Source: Rectinema sp003452735 (GTDB taxonomy: Bacteria > Spirochaetota > Spirochaetia > Treponematales > Rectinemataceae). Taken from it: a stretch of DNA of 23,291 bases. The stretch spans positions 1 to 23,291 of the forward strand of contig DAOOGR010000025.1 in the NCBI GenBank assembly GCA_035415815.1, written 5' to 3'. Of the stretch, positions 8,460 through 16,468 are shown in pieces. The notes beneath the pieces are model-generated. The model saw only the letters and a program-made list of their open reading frames with translations. It was not told where the DNA came from and ran no database searches. The position numbers and the translations under genes are program-made. How positions within the stretch are numbered: the stretch's first letter is position 1; every line of letters begins with the position of its first letter.

Positions 8460-9371
8460 ATGGACTTAGATTTAATGCCTCTGCGGGATATAGCTGGAGA
8501 AAATGCAGATAGTATTCTCGCAGATGCCGACAAGACCGCAAAGGCTTTTAAGTATTTTTATGCTGTGATAGCACGCCTTCGTGCATCCGATGGCTGCCCC
8601 TGGGACCTAGAGCAAACGCCATCGAGCATACGTGGTAACATTATCGAAGAGGCATACGAGCTAGCTGAAGCCATCACAGAAGATGACAACCCCCATATAA
8701 AAGAAGAAACGGGAGACCTATATCTTCTTGCCACTATGGTTGGCTATATAAGTCAGCAGGAAGGACGTTTTTCCGTAGCTGATAGCTTGTGCGATGAAGC
8801 TTGTAAACTTATCCGGCGTCATCCTCATGTATTTGGTGAGTCCGATGTCAATAGTCCAGATCAAGTAGTTCAGCAATGGAACGAAATCAAAGAGCAGGTC
8901 GAAGGCCGTAGAAAAAAGGAGTCTATCCTAGACGAAGTTAATCGTAATTTGCCGCCATTAGAAAAAGCATACAAGCTTCAAAAAAAAGCGTCAAAAGTTG
9001 GCTTTGATTGGCAGCAAAAGCAAGATATCTGGAACAAACTGGAAGAAGAACTAGAAGAGCTAAAAGAAGCTCGAGTCATTTTTTCCGAAGAATGCGAATC
9101 CGCAAAAGCTGTGGATAATATATCTAGAAAAGACGCACTCGAAGAGGAATTTGGAGACCTTCTCTTTACTGTTATAAATGCGGCTCGGCTTTACGGCATA
9201 GATCCCTCTATCGCTCTACATCGCACAAATGAAAAATTCTCGCGACGATTCCGACATGTCGAAGAGCGCATGAAAAAGCAGCATCTCGAGATGAATCAGG
9301 AGAATATGAATAAGATGGATACATTCTGGAACGAAGCGAAAAAGGGAGAAATTATAGGAAAAAACAATTAG
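8460..9371 (+). CDS. mazG: MazG, nucleoside triphosphate pyrophosphohydrolase
   Basis: A 303-residue protein with the two MazG domains of the E. coli type. It hydrolyses NTPs/dNTPs to NMP and pyrophosphate, a house-cleaning and stress-linked activity in the cytoplasm. The first domain has the hallmark CPWDLEQTPSSIRGNIIEEAYE, with the metal-binding EExxE and a later EETGD. The second repeats this as WNKLEEELEELKEA followed by LEEEFGDLLFTVINAARL. AGAGGAA at 8450-8456 supports the ATG at 8460; the open frame extends back into the preceding gene, but that part is its shadow. It starts 16 bases after the LuxR-type gene, likely as one operon. An N-terminal stretch of about 30 residues precedes the first domain. 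Confidence 0.95.
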   Translation: MDLDLMPLRDIAGENADSILADADKTAKAFKYFYAVIARLRASDGCPWDLEQTPSSIRGNIIEEAYELAEAITEDDNPHIKEETGDLYLLATMVGYISQQEGRFSVADSLCDEACKLIRRHPHVFGESDVNSPDQVVQQWNEIKEQVEGRRKKESILDEVNRNLPPLEKAYKLQKKASKVGFDWQQKQDIWNKLEEELEELKEARVIFSEECESAKAVDNISRKDALEEEFGDLLFTVINAARLYGIDPSIALHRTNEKFSRRFRHVEERMKKQHLEMNQENMNKMDTFWNEAKKGEIIGKNN

Positions 9372-9376
9372 CTATC

Positions 9377-9416
9377 CGATATAGTATCGAGTAGAACATC
9401 ATTATACGATAGTATA
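9377..9416. promoter_or_regulatory. two small palindromes upstream of the MFS-HEAT gene
   Basis: CGATA-TAG-TATCG at 9377-9389 and TATAC-GATA-GTATA at 9403-9416 are two perfect inverted repeats within the 56-base gap between mazG and the next gene. The second overlaps a TATATT (9415-9420) that could be a -10 box. They might be operators; AT-richness makes chance palindromes possible. Confidence 0.3.
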
Positions 9417-9427
9417 TATTCGACAAT

Positions 9428-11656
9428 ATGGCCAATCTGCTGTCTGCTCAGAAGCTTGCGAAGGCGCGCAAGACATTCAATATTTACAACTTTCTAAATT
9501 CCTTCTCTTTTGTTTTTGTCTCGGGATCCATTATCACGCTCTTTGCCTTAAAATTGGGTGCACAGAATAGCATCATCGGCCTATTGAATGCCTTAGCCTA
9601 TGTTACTTTTTTTATGTTGCCATTGGGCAAGCGCTTGGTCAAACGGTCTTCGATCATAAAGGTATTCGGCTGGGGATGGGTTGTCAGATATATTGCTCTC
9701 GTTCCCATCCTATTTGCCCCCTTGTTCGCATCGAAGGGGCATATGGGGCTTGCGATTCTGATGCTAATTTTGGGGACCGCAGGATTTCATATAGCCCGAG
9801 GAATTGCCCTCATCGGAAACAATCCAGTCTTGGGACTATTATCGACTGGTGGTGGCGACAAGCCTCGAAGCGACCAGGGACGCTATCTGGTCACCATATC
9901 TGTTGTCAATTCTGTAGCAGCAATTCTAGCAAACATAGTACTAGCTTTTTTGCTTGGCCAAGAAGCATCGCTATGGACCTACACAATTGCAATAGGTCTT
10001 GGAATTATAACGGGGCTTATCAGTTGTGCCATATTATTCAAGACGCCGGAACCCGAGGCATTTTCCAGCAAAGAAGAGCAATCTCTATGGGATGTCACAA
10101 AAGAAGCTCTTGTCCAGCCGGAATTTCGTGCATTCATATTTACCTTCATGCTGTTATCCTTCCTTTCTGGCATGGGGCGTGCATTTCTGCCAGTCTATGC
10201 AAAAGAAGTCTTCGCGCAGGGCGACGATGCAATAATGGTATATTCAATTGTTGCAAGCCTCGGCTCAATAACGATGGGACTTATAACTCGCCTCGTTGTG
10301 GATCGCCTTGGGTCGAAGCCACTTTTCATAATCTATAGCGCAATCGGATTTGTCTCCTTTCTCCCAATAGCCCTCATTCCAGACTCGGCAACCTTGATGG
10401 GCGCTCCATCGGTTATCGCGCTGTTTCTGGCTATAGTTCATTTTCTCTCCTCTTTTGGATTTGCCGGCGAAGAGAATGCTGCACAGGTCTATTATTTTGG
10501 TCTGGTGCCAAAAGAAAAGATGCTCGATTTGGCGGTAATTTACAATCTAGCCTATGGGATTGGAGGATCGCTGGGGTCATTCCTTGGAGGTGGAATTCTC
10601 GAAATCTTTTCGAATATAGGATTATCAAACGCTGGAGCCTTTAGACTATATTACGCGGCAATCAGTATAGGGCTTGTAGTTGTTATTTATAGCATGCGAA
10701 ATCTGCCACATATGGGCGCAAAATCGGTAACTCAATCGATATCTATTCTGCTTTCTCCAAAAGAACTGCGAGCTTTCGACCTATTGACGAGACTCGACCA
10801 GAGCGCAAGTGCTCACGAAGAAGTTCGAATTATACAAAAACTCAGCAAGTCGGAATCGAACCTTACACAAAAAGAACTTGTAGAGTATCTCTATTCCCCT
10901 CGTTTCGAAGTGCGATCGGAAGCTCTACTTGCGCTCGAATCCATACCCGAGCTCGATCACGAGACAATTGCCGCCTTGATACGGGAAGTAAAAGCCAATG
11001 TCTATACCACAGCTTATGTTGCAGCTCGAATTCTGGGCAAACAACGATCCAGCATTGCGATTCCAGCGCTTATCGAGTCGCTGGATGGACCAGACTATAT
11101 GTTGCAGAGTATGGCTATGGTAGCCCTTGCTAGACTCGAAGCCTTTGAAGCAATTGAAAAAATCGAACGGCTTATACAATCCACGAACAACCCACGAGTT
11201 CGAATATCGGGAGCGTACGCGCTCGAGCTTTTTGGAAGAATAAACTCGATCCCTACACTGATATCTTGTCTGAAAGCTGAGGATAGACCAGCCAATGTAT
11301 CAGACGAACTCGTATTGAGCATTTCTGGCATTCTGGGCATCGATAAAGAATTCTATCTTCTATATTCGGAATTCATAGATGACAATTCCTCGGGCATTGC
11401 ACAGCTAATAGCATACGCAGAGGATCTGAATCTCGGAGATTATAGATTGAATGCGTGGATTTCAGCAGTGGATGCTCTATTTGCCCCAGATTCCGATACT
11501 GCTCCCCTTGCTCGGCTGCTTCTCGCAAGCCCTAAAATAACAGACTCTATCCTTATGCTCAGCGATGGACTTTTGGACCCCAAGCTTACATATCCAGGCT
11601 TCAATTTTCTATGTGCCTATATCGCTCTACATATAGAAGATCTAAAAGACTATTAG
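9428..11656 (+). CDS. MFS transporter with C-terminal HEAT-like repeat domain
   Basis: A 742-residue protein. Residues 1 to about 425 form a major-facilitator-type membrane domain with around twelve hydrophobic segments. The loop near 285-297 (TRLVVDRLGSKP) resembles the MFS motif A loop (D-R-x-G-x-[KR]). Residues about 440-742 are soluble and contain alpha-helical repeats of HEAT type, for example FEVRSEALLALESI, YVAARILGKQRSSIAIPALIESL, YMLQSMAMVALARLEAFEAIEKI and PRVRISGAYALELFGRINSIPTLISCL. The domain would face the cytoplasm and may gate the transporter or bind a partner. The substrate is unknown. Most MFS proteins are about 400-450 residues, so the tail is an extra domain. The ATG at 9428 has no Shine-Dalgarno sequence; TATATT ends 7 bases before it. 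It follows mazG by 56 bases and converges on the YggT gene. Confidence 0.8.
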   Translation: MANLLSAQKLAKARKTFNIYNFLNSFSFVFVSGSIITLFALKLGAQNSIIGLLNALAYVTFFMLPLGKRLVKRSSIIKVFGWGWVVRYIALVPILFAPLFASKGHMGLAILMLILGTAGFHIARGIALIGNNPVLGLLSTGGGDKPRSDQGRYLVTISVVNSVAAILANIVLAFLLGQEASLWTYTIAIGLGIITGLISCAILFKTPEPEAFSSKEEQSLWDVTKEALVQPEFRAFIFTFMLLSFLSGMGRAFLPVYAKEVFAQGDDAIMVYSIVASLGSITMGLITRLVVDRLGSKPLFIIYSAIGFVSFLPIALIPDSATLMGAPSVIALFLAIVHFLSSFGFAGEENAAQVYYFGLVPKEKMLDLAVIYNLAYGIGGSLGSFLGGGILEIFSNIGLSNAGAFRLYYAAISIGLVVVIYSMRNLPHMGAKSVTQSISILLSPKELRAFDLLTRLDQSASAHEEVRIIQKLSKSESNLTQKELVEYLYSPRFEVRSEALLALESIPELDHETIAALIREVKANVYTTAYVAARILGKQRSSIAIPALIESLDGPDYMLQSMAMVALARLEAFEAIEKIERLIQSTNNPRVRISGAYALELFGRINSIPTLISCLKAEDRPANVSDELVLSISGILGIDKEFYLLYSEFIDDNSSGIAQLIAYAEDLNLGDYRLNAWISAVDALFAPDSDTAPLARLLLASPKITDSILMLSDGLLDPKLTYPGFNFLCAYIALHIEDLKDY

Positions 11657-11688
11657 AGATGTGCTGTAATCTTAGCCGTAACCTAATC

Positions 11689-12282
11689 CTAGATTGGCAG
11701 GGACATCAAAAGAGATGTAAGAAGCCTTACCAGAAGCCCTCCGAGTGCGCGAACCACAAGAACCGCAACAAAGCCTGTGATGAGACCTTGTAGATATTGT
11801 ACCGCTCGTCCGCGATAGATAATCTTGTTTATTCTGAAAAGAAGAGGATTGATAATTCCATCCAGAATCTGCCAAAGAGGATGAAGCACGGCTATCCGCG
11901 CAAGGAAACCTATAATCCGAATAACCGAAATCACAAGGAAAAAACCCAATACAAAAGATATTGCCGACCATGCTGCATCCAACAAAAGGCTTAGAATAAA
12001 ACCAAGCGTTATGCGCACAGCATAAGAGAGTGTCATGAAAAGATTATTGAGTACCGACAACACTGCGAGCGCTACTATAGGGCTAAAATCAACAGCTGTT
12101 GTGCGAAAAAGCGAAAAACCGCGAAAAAGGTTGAGATACGGATCTGTCAAACGAGCAATAAGCTTGCCCCATTTTGTGTCAGTGAGCGAAGGTATCCAGG
12201 AGAAAAATATTCGAATTATACATAATACCATGTACAGCGATACGAGACTGCTCACTATTTTTGCAAGAGTTGAAAATACCAT
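11689..12282 (-). CDS. YggT family membrane protein (two YGGT repeats)
   Basis: A 197-residue hydrophobic protein with two copies of the YGGT unit. The first covers about residues 1-95, with IRIFFSWIP and DPYLNLFRG followed by DFSPIVALAVL. The second covers about 100-190, with IRIIGFLARI, HPLWQILDGIINPLL and a related tail. E. coli YggT has been linked to osmotic tolerance; the general function of the family is unknown, and in other bacteria it often sits near cell-division or envelope genes, which is not the case here. The start is strongly supported by TCCTCC at 12289-12294 (GGAGGA on the coding strand), 6 nt from the ATG. It is divergent from the DUF72 gene and convergent with the MFS-HEAT gene, 32 bases away. 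Confidence 0.88.
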   Translation of the reverse strand: MVFSTLAKIVSSLVSLYMVLCIIRIFFSWIPSLTDTKWGKLIARLTDPYLNLFRGFSLFRTTAVDFSPIVALAVLSVLNNLFMTLSYAVRITLGFILSLLLDAAWSAISFVLGFFLVISVIRIIGFLARIAVLHPLWQILDGIINPLLFRINKIIYRGRAVQYLQGLITGFVAVLVVRALGGLLVRLLTSLLMSLPI

Positions 12283-12303
12283 GAATTATCCTCCGCACAT
12301 CGG

Positions 12304-12333
12304 TTCTTTATTTAGAAGCTTCTTTATTTAGAA
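12304..12333. repeat. tandem 14-base repeat, each copy with inverted ends
   Basis: TTCTTTATTTAGAA occurs twice, at 12304-12317 and 12320-12333, with a 16-base period. Each copy has inverted ends (TTCT-N6-AGAA). They lie in the 77-base region between the divergent yggT-like and DUF72 genes and cover the -35 position expected for the latter. A tandem operator is a reasonable reading; the binding protein is unknown. Confidence 0.55.
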
Positions 12334-12345
12334 ACTGATACCTAC

Positions 12346-12351
12346 TATACT
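12346..12351 (+). promoter_or_regulatory. -10 box (TATACT) of the DUF72 gene
   Basis: TATACT matches five of six positions of the -10 consensus and ends 8 bases before the ATG at 12360. That puts the predicted transcript start at or next to the start codon, as in leaderless mRNAs. The -35 region (TTTATT at 12323-12328) is poor and lies within the second copy of the tandem repeat. Confidence 0.4.
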
Positions 12352-12359
12352 AAAAATTG

Positions 12360-13151
12360 ATGCACATAGGCAATGTTCATATTGGCACCTGCGGTTTCTC
12401 CTATGAGGAATGGAAAACCGTATTTTATCCGGCAGATCTCCCTTCGAATGAAATGCTGCGATACTATTCGCTTGTATTTTCCTTCGTAGAGCTGGATAAT
12501 ACATGGTATCGCATGCCAAATCCCAACCAGCTACAACGTCTGGCGCTTATCACCCCTAGCGATTTCCGCATTTCGTTAAAAGTGCATCGCAGTCTTACTC
12601 ATGAAATCGATGAAAGTTGGCAAACCAAAGCCGATGAATTTTCTCTCGCTGTCTCCGCACTCTCTTCGACAGGGAGACTAGGATGTGTCCTTGTGCAACT
12701 TCCATATCGTTTTTCCTATACGATCGAAAACCGCAAATATCTTGCAAACCTGCTCGCTGCGCTCTCGAACTTTCCTCTGGTTGTCGAGTTCCGAAATGCT
12801 ACATGGTATCAAGATAGGGTTTTCGAAACACTTCGAAAACTGAAAGTTGGACTTGTAACAGTAGACAGGCCCGACTTGCCTGGCTTACCTCCGGAATCAG
12901 TTATCATAACATCGGACATTTGTTATTACCGTCTGCATGGTCGCAATACAGACCTTTGGTGGTCTGGCAATGCAAAGAGTCGCTATGAATACTGCTATTC
13001 TGAACAAGAATTAAAGGATCGGGCCCGACTCATACGTGCCATGGCAAAGCAGAGCAAGACTGTATTTGTTGCATTCAACAATCATTCAAGTGGCTATGCA
13101 CCCAAGAATGCAGCCTATATCCAATCTATTCTCGCTGAACAGCAATTGTGA
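12360..13151 (+). CDS. DUF72 (YecE-like) family protein
   Basis: A 263-residue protein of the DUF72/YecE family, which has a TIM-barrel fold and no firmly established biochemical role. Typical features are the N-terminal IGTCGFSYEEWKTVFYP near residues 8-24, FRISLKVHRSLTH, VVEFRNATWYQDRVFETL and YYRLHGRNTDLWWSG, and a C-terminal VFVAFNNHSSGYAPKNA. Length is normal. The ATG at 12360 is chosen over a TTG one codon upstream. There is no Shine-Dalgarno sequence, and a good -10 box sits just upstream, suggesting leaderless translation. It is transcribed away from the YggT gene and runs tail to tail with the unknown gene at 13165. Confidence 0.9.
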   Translation: MHIGNVHIGTCGFSYEEWKTVFYPADLPSNEMLRYYSLVFSFVELDNTWYRMPNPNQLQRLALITPSDFRISLKVHRSLTHEIDESWQTKADEFSLAVSALSSTGRLGCVLVQLPYRFSYTIENRKYLANLLAALSNFPLVVEFRNATWYQDRVFETLRKLKVGLVTVDRPDLPGLPPESVIITSDICYYRLHGRNTDLWWSGNAKSRYEYCYSEQELKDRARLIRAMAKQSKTVFVAFNNHSSGYAPKNAAYIQSILAEQQL

Positions 13152-13164
13152 GAATATTCTTGGC

Positions 13165-13605
13165 TCATGGTTGATTGCTATCTAATTCTATGCTTTCCTC
13201 GGACAGGTCTTTCTTGATTTCTTTTGCGGCAAAGGCTTCGATCTGCTTCGAGAGCTGCTCCCAGTCATCTAAGGTCGAATCTTCTGCAGTGAAGCAGCCA
13301 TCGATGGATGGCACAAAGAGCACCATTTTTCGAATAAGGGATCTATTGATTTCAAGGAGCTGCTTCAGGGCTTCGCGCTGGCGATTATCGAGGATATCGC
13401 GGCTTATGACTTCGATTAGCCCTTCGGAATAGAGTGTCACCGATAGCCAGCCACTTTTTTCCACAAAATCGATTGTATGAAGAGCTCCACCAGCTATTCC
13501 GGGGTGCGAAGCTAGCCAGCTCTCATGAAATGAAGGTACGGCAATAGTACGGCCATCGGCAATCACCCACCATGCACCAGTCGAAATCTCAAATGGTTTT
13601 CTCAT
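13165..13605 (-). CDS. hypothetical protein, overlaps the end of the rluA-like gene
   Basis: A 146-residue protein I do not recognise. It is soluble, with no signal peptide or membrane segment. The N-terminal half (ISTGAWWVIADGRTIAVPSFHESWL, then IDFVEKSGWLSVTLYSEGLIEVI) looks beta-rich. The C-terminal half is helical and charged (residues about 70-146) and may form a coiled helix. Its start lies inside the 3' end of the pseudouridine synthase gene (17-base overlap, different frame) and has no good ribosome site, so translation is probably coupled to that gene. The tight overlap and same strand argue that it is real. No function is proposed. Confidence 0.65.
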   Translation of the reverse strand: MRKPFEISTGAWWVIADGRTIAVPSFHESWLASHPGIAGGALHTIDFVEKSGWLSVTLYSEGLIEVISRDILDNRQREALKQLLEINRSLIRKMVLFVPSIDGCFTAEDSTLDDWEQLSKQIEAFAAKEIKKDLSEESIELDSNQP

Positions 13606-14410
13606 CGCTTTGCTCTGTATACCTTTTATCGAGTATTCTGCCTTCGCGCTCTAAAATCTCCCTAAGAGAGATAAAATGAGGAGGTTCAGCCGCAAGAATT
13701 GGCATATTGGGCGGCTTAAGAGATGGCCAAGGCAGTACGAGTTCATAGGCCCATAACATGAGATGTCTTATTCCTTTTTTGCGTAGAGCTTTATTAAGCA
13801 AAAAATTGCCATACTTATCATCGCCGAGAACAGGCAGGTAAATACCCGCCAAATGCCGCCTAATCTGATGCATGCGCCCTGTACTTAACTCTAGCTCTAA
13901 AAGCGAAAGCGTCAAAAAATTGGCTTCTGCAGCATCGACTTGAACATGAGCCGGATACTGATTAGCTAACATTATTTCATTGCGGACATGCTCTTTGCCT
14001 ATCGTATCAACAGGGTTATTAGAGGGGGGGCCTTGCAGGGGAAATAACCAGGTCTCTCGCAAAGTCCAAATAGTACAGGCAGCCTGAGCTCCCCTTTTTC
14101 CTTCAAGGGCATCCTCAATTGTTCCTTTCGGCTTAGATGGCACTCCTGTTACCCAAGCTTGATAGCGTTTGGTTATCTCTCGGCTTGCAATGCGATTTGA
14201 CCATTTATTGGCAGCCTTGGCATCTTTTGCGAGCATCATGCATCCCGCGGTCTCCCTGTCGAGCCTATGGACTGGAAAAGCCCTGTATCCGAGCTGGCGC
14301 TCTAACGCTGCAATTACGTTATCGCGTAGACCTTGTCCTGGCTGGGCTGCAAGCCCCGCTGGTTTGTCTATTACGATGATCTCATCGTCTTCAAATAATA
14401 TGCGAATCAT
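13589..14410 (-). CDS. RluA-family pseudouridine synthase
   Basis: A 273-residue enzyme of the RluA family, which isomerises uridine to pseudouridine in rRNA or tRNA. It starts with IRILFEDDEIIVIDKPAGLAAQP, the usual KPAG motif. It carries the catalytic HRLDRETAG at 48-56, with the nucleophilic aspartate at 51, and later ELSTGRMHQIRRHL and LGDDKYG. There is no S4 domain, unlike RluC/RluD, so the target cannot be read from sequence. About 45 residues (roughly 113-160) appear inserted between two core strands. The ATG at 14410 has GGAG at 14416-14419 at 5 nt spacing; the longer open frame upstream lacks family similarity. It is 125 bases downstream of murR on the same strand and may have its own promoter. 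Confidence 0.92.
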   Translation of the reverse strand: MIRILFEDDEIIVIDKPAGLAAQPGQGLRDNVIAALERQLGYRAFPVHRLDRETAGCMMLAKDAKAANKWSNRIASREITKRYQAWVTGVPSKPKGTIEDALEGKRGAQAACTIWTLRETWLFPLQGPPSNNPVDTIGKEHVRNEIMLANQYPAHVQVDAAEANFLTLSLLELELSTGRMHQIRRHLAGIYLPVLGDDKYGNFLLNKALRKKGIRHLMLWAYELVLPWPSLKPPNMPILAAEPPHFISLREILEREGRILDKRYTEQSDEKTI

Positions 14411-14419
14411 CGATGCTCC

Positions 14420-14448
14420 ATGATAACAGAACAATCGACTTTCAGCAA
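14420..14448 (-). promoter_or_regulatory. possible promoter of the rluA-like gene
   Basis: On the minus strand TTGCTG (14443-14448) and TATCAT (14420-14425) are 17 bases apart; the -10 matches five of six positions. It would place the start of transcription almost on the start codon, so the nearby GGAG could not serve fully as a ribosome site. One of the two signals is probably not used. Confidence 0.25.
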
Positions 14449-14535
14449 AGCCGAAACTGCAATAGAGCGCATAATAAAACGTTTGACGCCTTAACAAAAA
14501 TTGAGAAAAAGTTATGCTTCGCCCCATTAGCAGGC

Positions 14536-15384
14536 CTAAAAATGATGTGTTGCTTGCATCGAGCGCTCTAAAGCGGAAATTGCGCTGTCGAGATCATAAG
14601 AGATAAGAACATTAAAGAGAATATCAATTGCGGCGAGCTGACTAATTCTCGATAGCTCGGCCGCACTGCGATAGATTCTCTCGACTGTAGGTATTTCGAG
14701 AATAAGATCAGAATAATCACGTAACCTATTTTGACCGGTCATTGTCATCGAGATGAGAAAACATCCTCTGGTTTTTGCTTGAGCCGCGACTTCTATCATC
14801 TCGTTGGTCTCTCCAGAATAAGATATTATAAAAGCTAGATCGGATTGTCTGAGAGAACAGGAGGCTGTAATCTGCGCGTGAGTATCGAATAGATATGAAC
14901 TGGGTATACCAATTCGCGTAAGTTTCTGATGAAAGTCCTCTGCAACCAGACCCGAAGCTCCAATACCAAATATGGCGGTCATACTGGCTCCTCTGATTCG
15001 ATCTGCCGCTTCTTCCACCACTATCGGATCTAGCGTCTGGGCAAGAGAATTCATCGTACGTCGGACTGCTTCGGTCATATCACGAATAGCGCGGGCGCCA
15101 GGAGTCTGCGATTCCAGCTCTAGATCGGGTAGAAATTTTTCGCCCCAACCTTGGTATACATCTTTTGCAAGCCAGAGCTTGAAATCGCTGTACTTGCCTA
15201 CGCCTATATGACGACAAAAGCGCACTACCGCCGCAGGGCTTGTGCCAGCTTGCCTCGCAAGCTCGCTTATGTTGAGATGCAAGGCTTTCTGAGGAGATTC
15301 TTGAACGAAAACGGCGATCTTTCGCTCTGCCTCCGCAAGATTGGGAATTGCGGCTTCGATTGTGTCTAGCGCTCCTTGATTCAT
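14536..15384 (-). CDS. murR: MurR/RpiR-family transcriptional regulator
   Basis: A 282-residue regulator with the RpiR layout. The N-terminal HTH_6 domain covers residues 1-77 (ISELARQAGTSPAAVVRFCRHIG is the HTH). A SIS sugar-phosphate-binding domain covers about 100-250, with AIFGIGASGLVAEDF and ISYSGETNEMIEVA. SIS-type regulators sense phosphosugars; in E. coli, MurR represses murQ and is released by MurNAc-6-phosphate. It begins 2 bases after the murQ stop, with its own AAGGGGA site in the end of murQ, so the two form an operon. The name rests on this linkage with murQ and the nearby namZ and amiE-like genes, not on a subfamily test. The likely targets are the murQ/binding-protein divergent promoter region and perhaps the binding-protein gene at 22361. 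Confidence 0.85.
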   Translation of the reverse strand: MNQGALDTIEAAIPNLAEAERKIAVFVQESPQKALHLNISELARQAGTSPAAVVRFCRHIGVGKYSDFKLWLAKDVYQGWGEKFLPDLELESQTPGARAIRDMTEAVRRTMNSLAQTLDPIVVEEAADRIRGASMTAIFGIGASGLVAEDFHQKLTRIGIPSSYLFDTHAQITASCSLRQSDLAFIISYSGETNEMIEVAAQAKTRGCFLISMTMTGQNRLRDYSDLILEIPTVERIYRSAAELSRISQLAAIDILFNVLISYDLDSAISALERSMQATHHF

Positions 15385-15386
15385 TT

Positions 15387-16346
15387 CTATTCCCCTTTGT
15401 TTTTCTGATCGCTTTCTCCCTTGTCTTTTGAATAAATGCGTATTGCCTCGGAAAGCTGCCCGTCGCCGCGCTCGATAAGCTCGGCCGCTTGGTCTGCACC
15501 TATGCCAAGTATTGTCATAAGTATAGCTATCTTCGGCTTGCCTCCGGAAGCTAGGAATGCGGCTTCGGCTTCATCCTTAGAACAGCCGGTTGCTTGTCTG
15601 ATAAGACGCTTCGATCTAGCTATGAGCTTGCGATTTACTGGCATTAAGTCGACCATAAGGTTGCCATAGACTTTACCAATGCGAATCATACTAGCGGTCG
15701 TTATCATATTGAGCACAAGTTTCTGGGCAGTACCTGCCTTCATTCGGGTAGAACCGGTGATTACTTCAGGTCCTACTTCTATGAGTATCTTATGATGCGC
15801 AATTTCAAAAGTCTTCGACTGCCGATTACAAGAGATCGCTGCAACTGCTGCACCTAAATTCCTAGCGTACTCCATTGCTCCAAGTACATAAGGAGCGGCT
15901 CCTGAAGCGGTAATACCTACAAGCACATCTTGTGCAGAAAAATCAATATCTTTGAGAGCTTTTACCCCATTTTCCGGATGATCCTCTGCGCCTTCGATCG
16001 AATTTCTGAGAGCAGCATCCCCTCCTGCTATAAGCCCAACAACCATGCTAGGCGGAACTCCAAAGGTCGGCGGACATTCTGAAGCATCAAGTACACCGAG
16101 CCTTCCAGAGGTACCAGCGCCTATGTATACTAGCCTCCCATCATTATTGAATGCCCGTACGACATCCTCAACAAGCGCTGCAATGCTAGGCAAGGCCTTT
16201 TCCACTGCAAAGGGTACCCCTTTATCTTCTTCGTTAATAATCCTCAAAATCTCTATCACGGGAAGATCATCGATATGTTCCGAATGCACATTGCGCGATT
16301 CAGTAGTCGCGCGTTCTAGGTATTCATCGACCGAATCTATATCCAT
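15387..16346 (-). CDS. murQ: N-acetylmuramic acid 6-phosphate etherase
   Basis: A 319-residue SIS-domain enzyme that cleaves the lactyl ether of MurNAc-6-phosphate to give GlcNAc-6-phosphate and D-lactate in the cytoplasm. Family hallmarks are TTESRN at 14-19, IGAGTSGRLGVLDASECPPTFG at about 75-96 and NSIEGAED at 115-122, then GITASG and the STRMKAGTAQKLVLN stretch. Glu90 and Glu121 have the same 31-residue spacing as the catalytic Glu83 and Glu114 of the E. coli enzyme. A C-terminal helical domain (DEAEAAFLASGGKPKIA) is present and the tail is charged. The ATG at 16346 fits the family start and has AGGAGA at 16356-16361, 9 nt away; an upstream GTG (16379) and TTG (16352) are less likely. It is the first gene of murQ-murR and diverges from the ABC importer. 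Confidence 0.96.
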   Translation of the reverse strand: MDIDSVDEYLERATTESRNVHSEHIDDLPVIEILRIINEEDKGVPFAVEKALPSIAALVEDVVRAFNNDGRLVYIGAGTSGRLGVLDASECPPTFGVPPSMVVGLIAGGDAALRNSIEGAEDHPENGVKALKDIDFSAQDVLVGITASGAAPYVLGAMEYARNLGAAVAAISCNRQSKTFEIAHHKILIEVGPEVITGSTRMKAGTAQKLVLNMITTASMIRIGKVYGNLMVDLMPVNRKLIARSKRLIRQATGCSKDEAEAAFLASGGKPKIAILMTILGIGADQAAELIERGDGQLSEAIRIYSKDKGESDQKNKGE

Positions 16347-16428
16347 GGACAAGCTTCTCCTATTAAAATTATTTTTCACATTTTTGAGAGAAATGCAAGC
16401 TCATTCATCTAAAAATAGAAAAATTATT

Positions 16429-16443
16429 TCAAATTATGATTGA
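16429..16443. promoter_or_regulatory. candidate operator overlapping the -35 box
   Basis: TCAA-N7-TTGA is an inverted repeat whose right half is part of the TTGACA -35 box of the importer operon; another TCAA half lies at 16461-16464. It sits between murQ (-) and the binding-protein gene (+), where a MurR-type repressor could control both. The arms are only four bases, so the call is weak. Confidence 0.25.
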
Positions 16444-16468
16444 CAACCCGAATAAATTCATCAATACT
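16440..16468 (+). promoter_or_regulatory. sigma70-type promoter of the importer operon
   Basis: A perfect -35 TTGACA (16440-16445) is followed after 17 bases by AATACT (16463-16468, four of six to the -10). Transcription would start near 16475, leaving a leader of about 55 bases that includes the AAGGAGG ribosome site. Confidence 0.6.

Noticed and set aside
14411..14527. 39-residue N-terminal extension of the RluA-type protein
   Set aside because: No family similarity; the ATG at 14410 has a GGAG site and begins the conserved domain.
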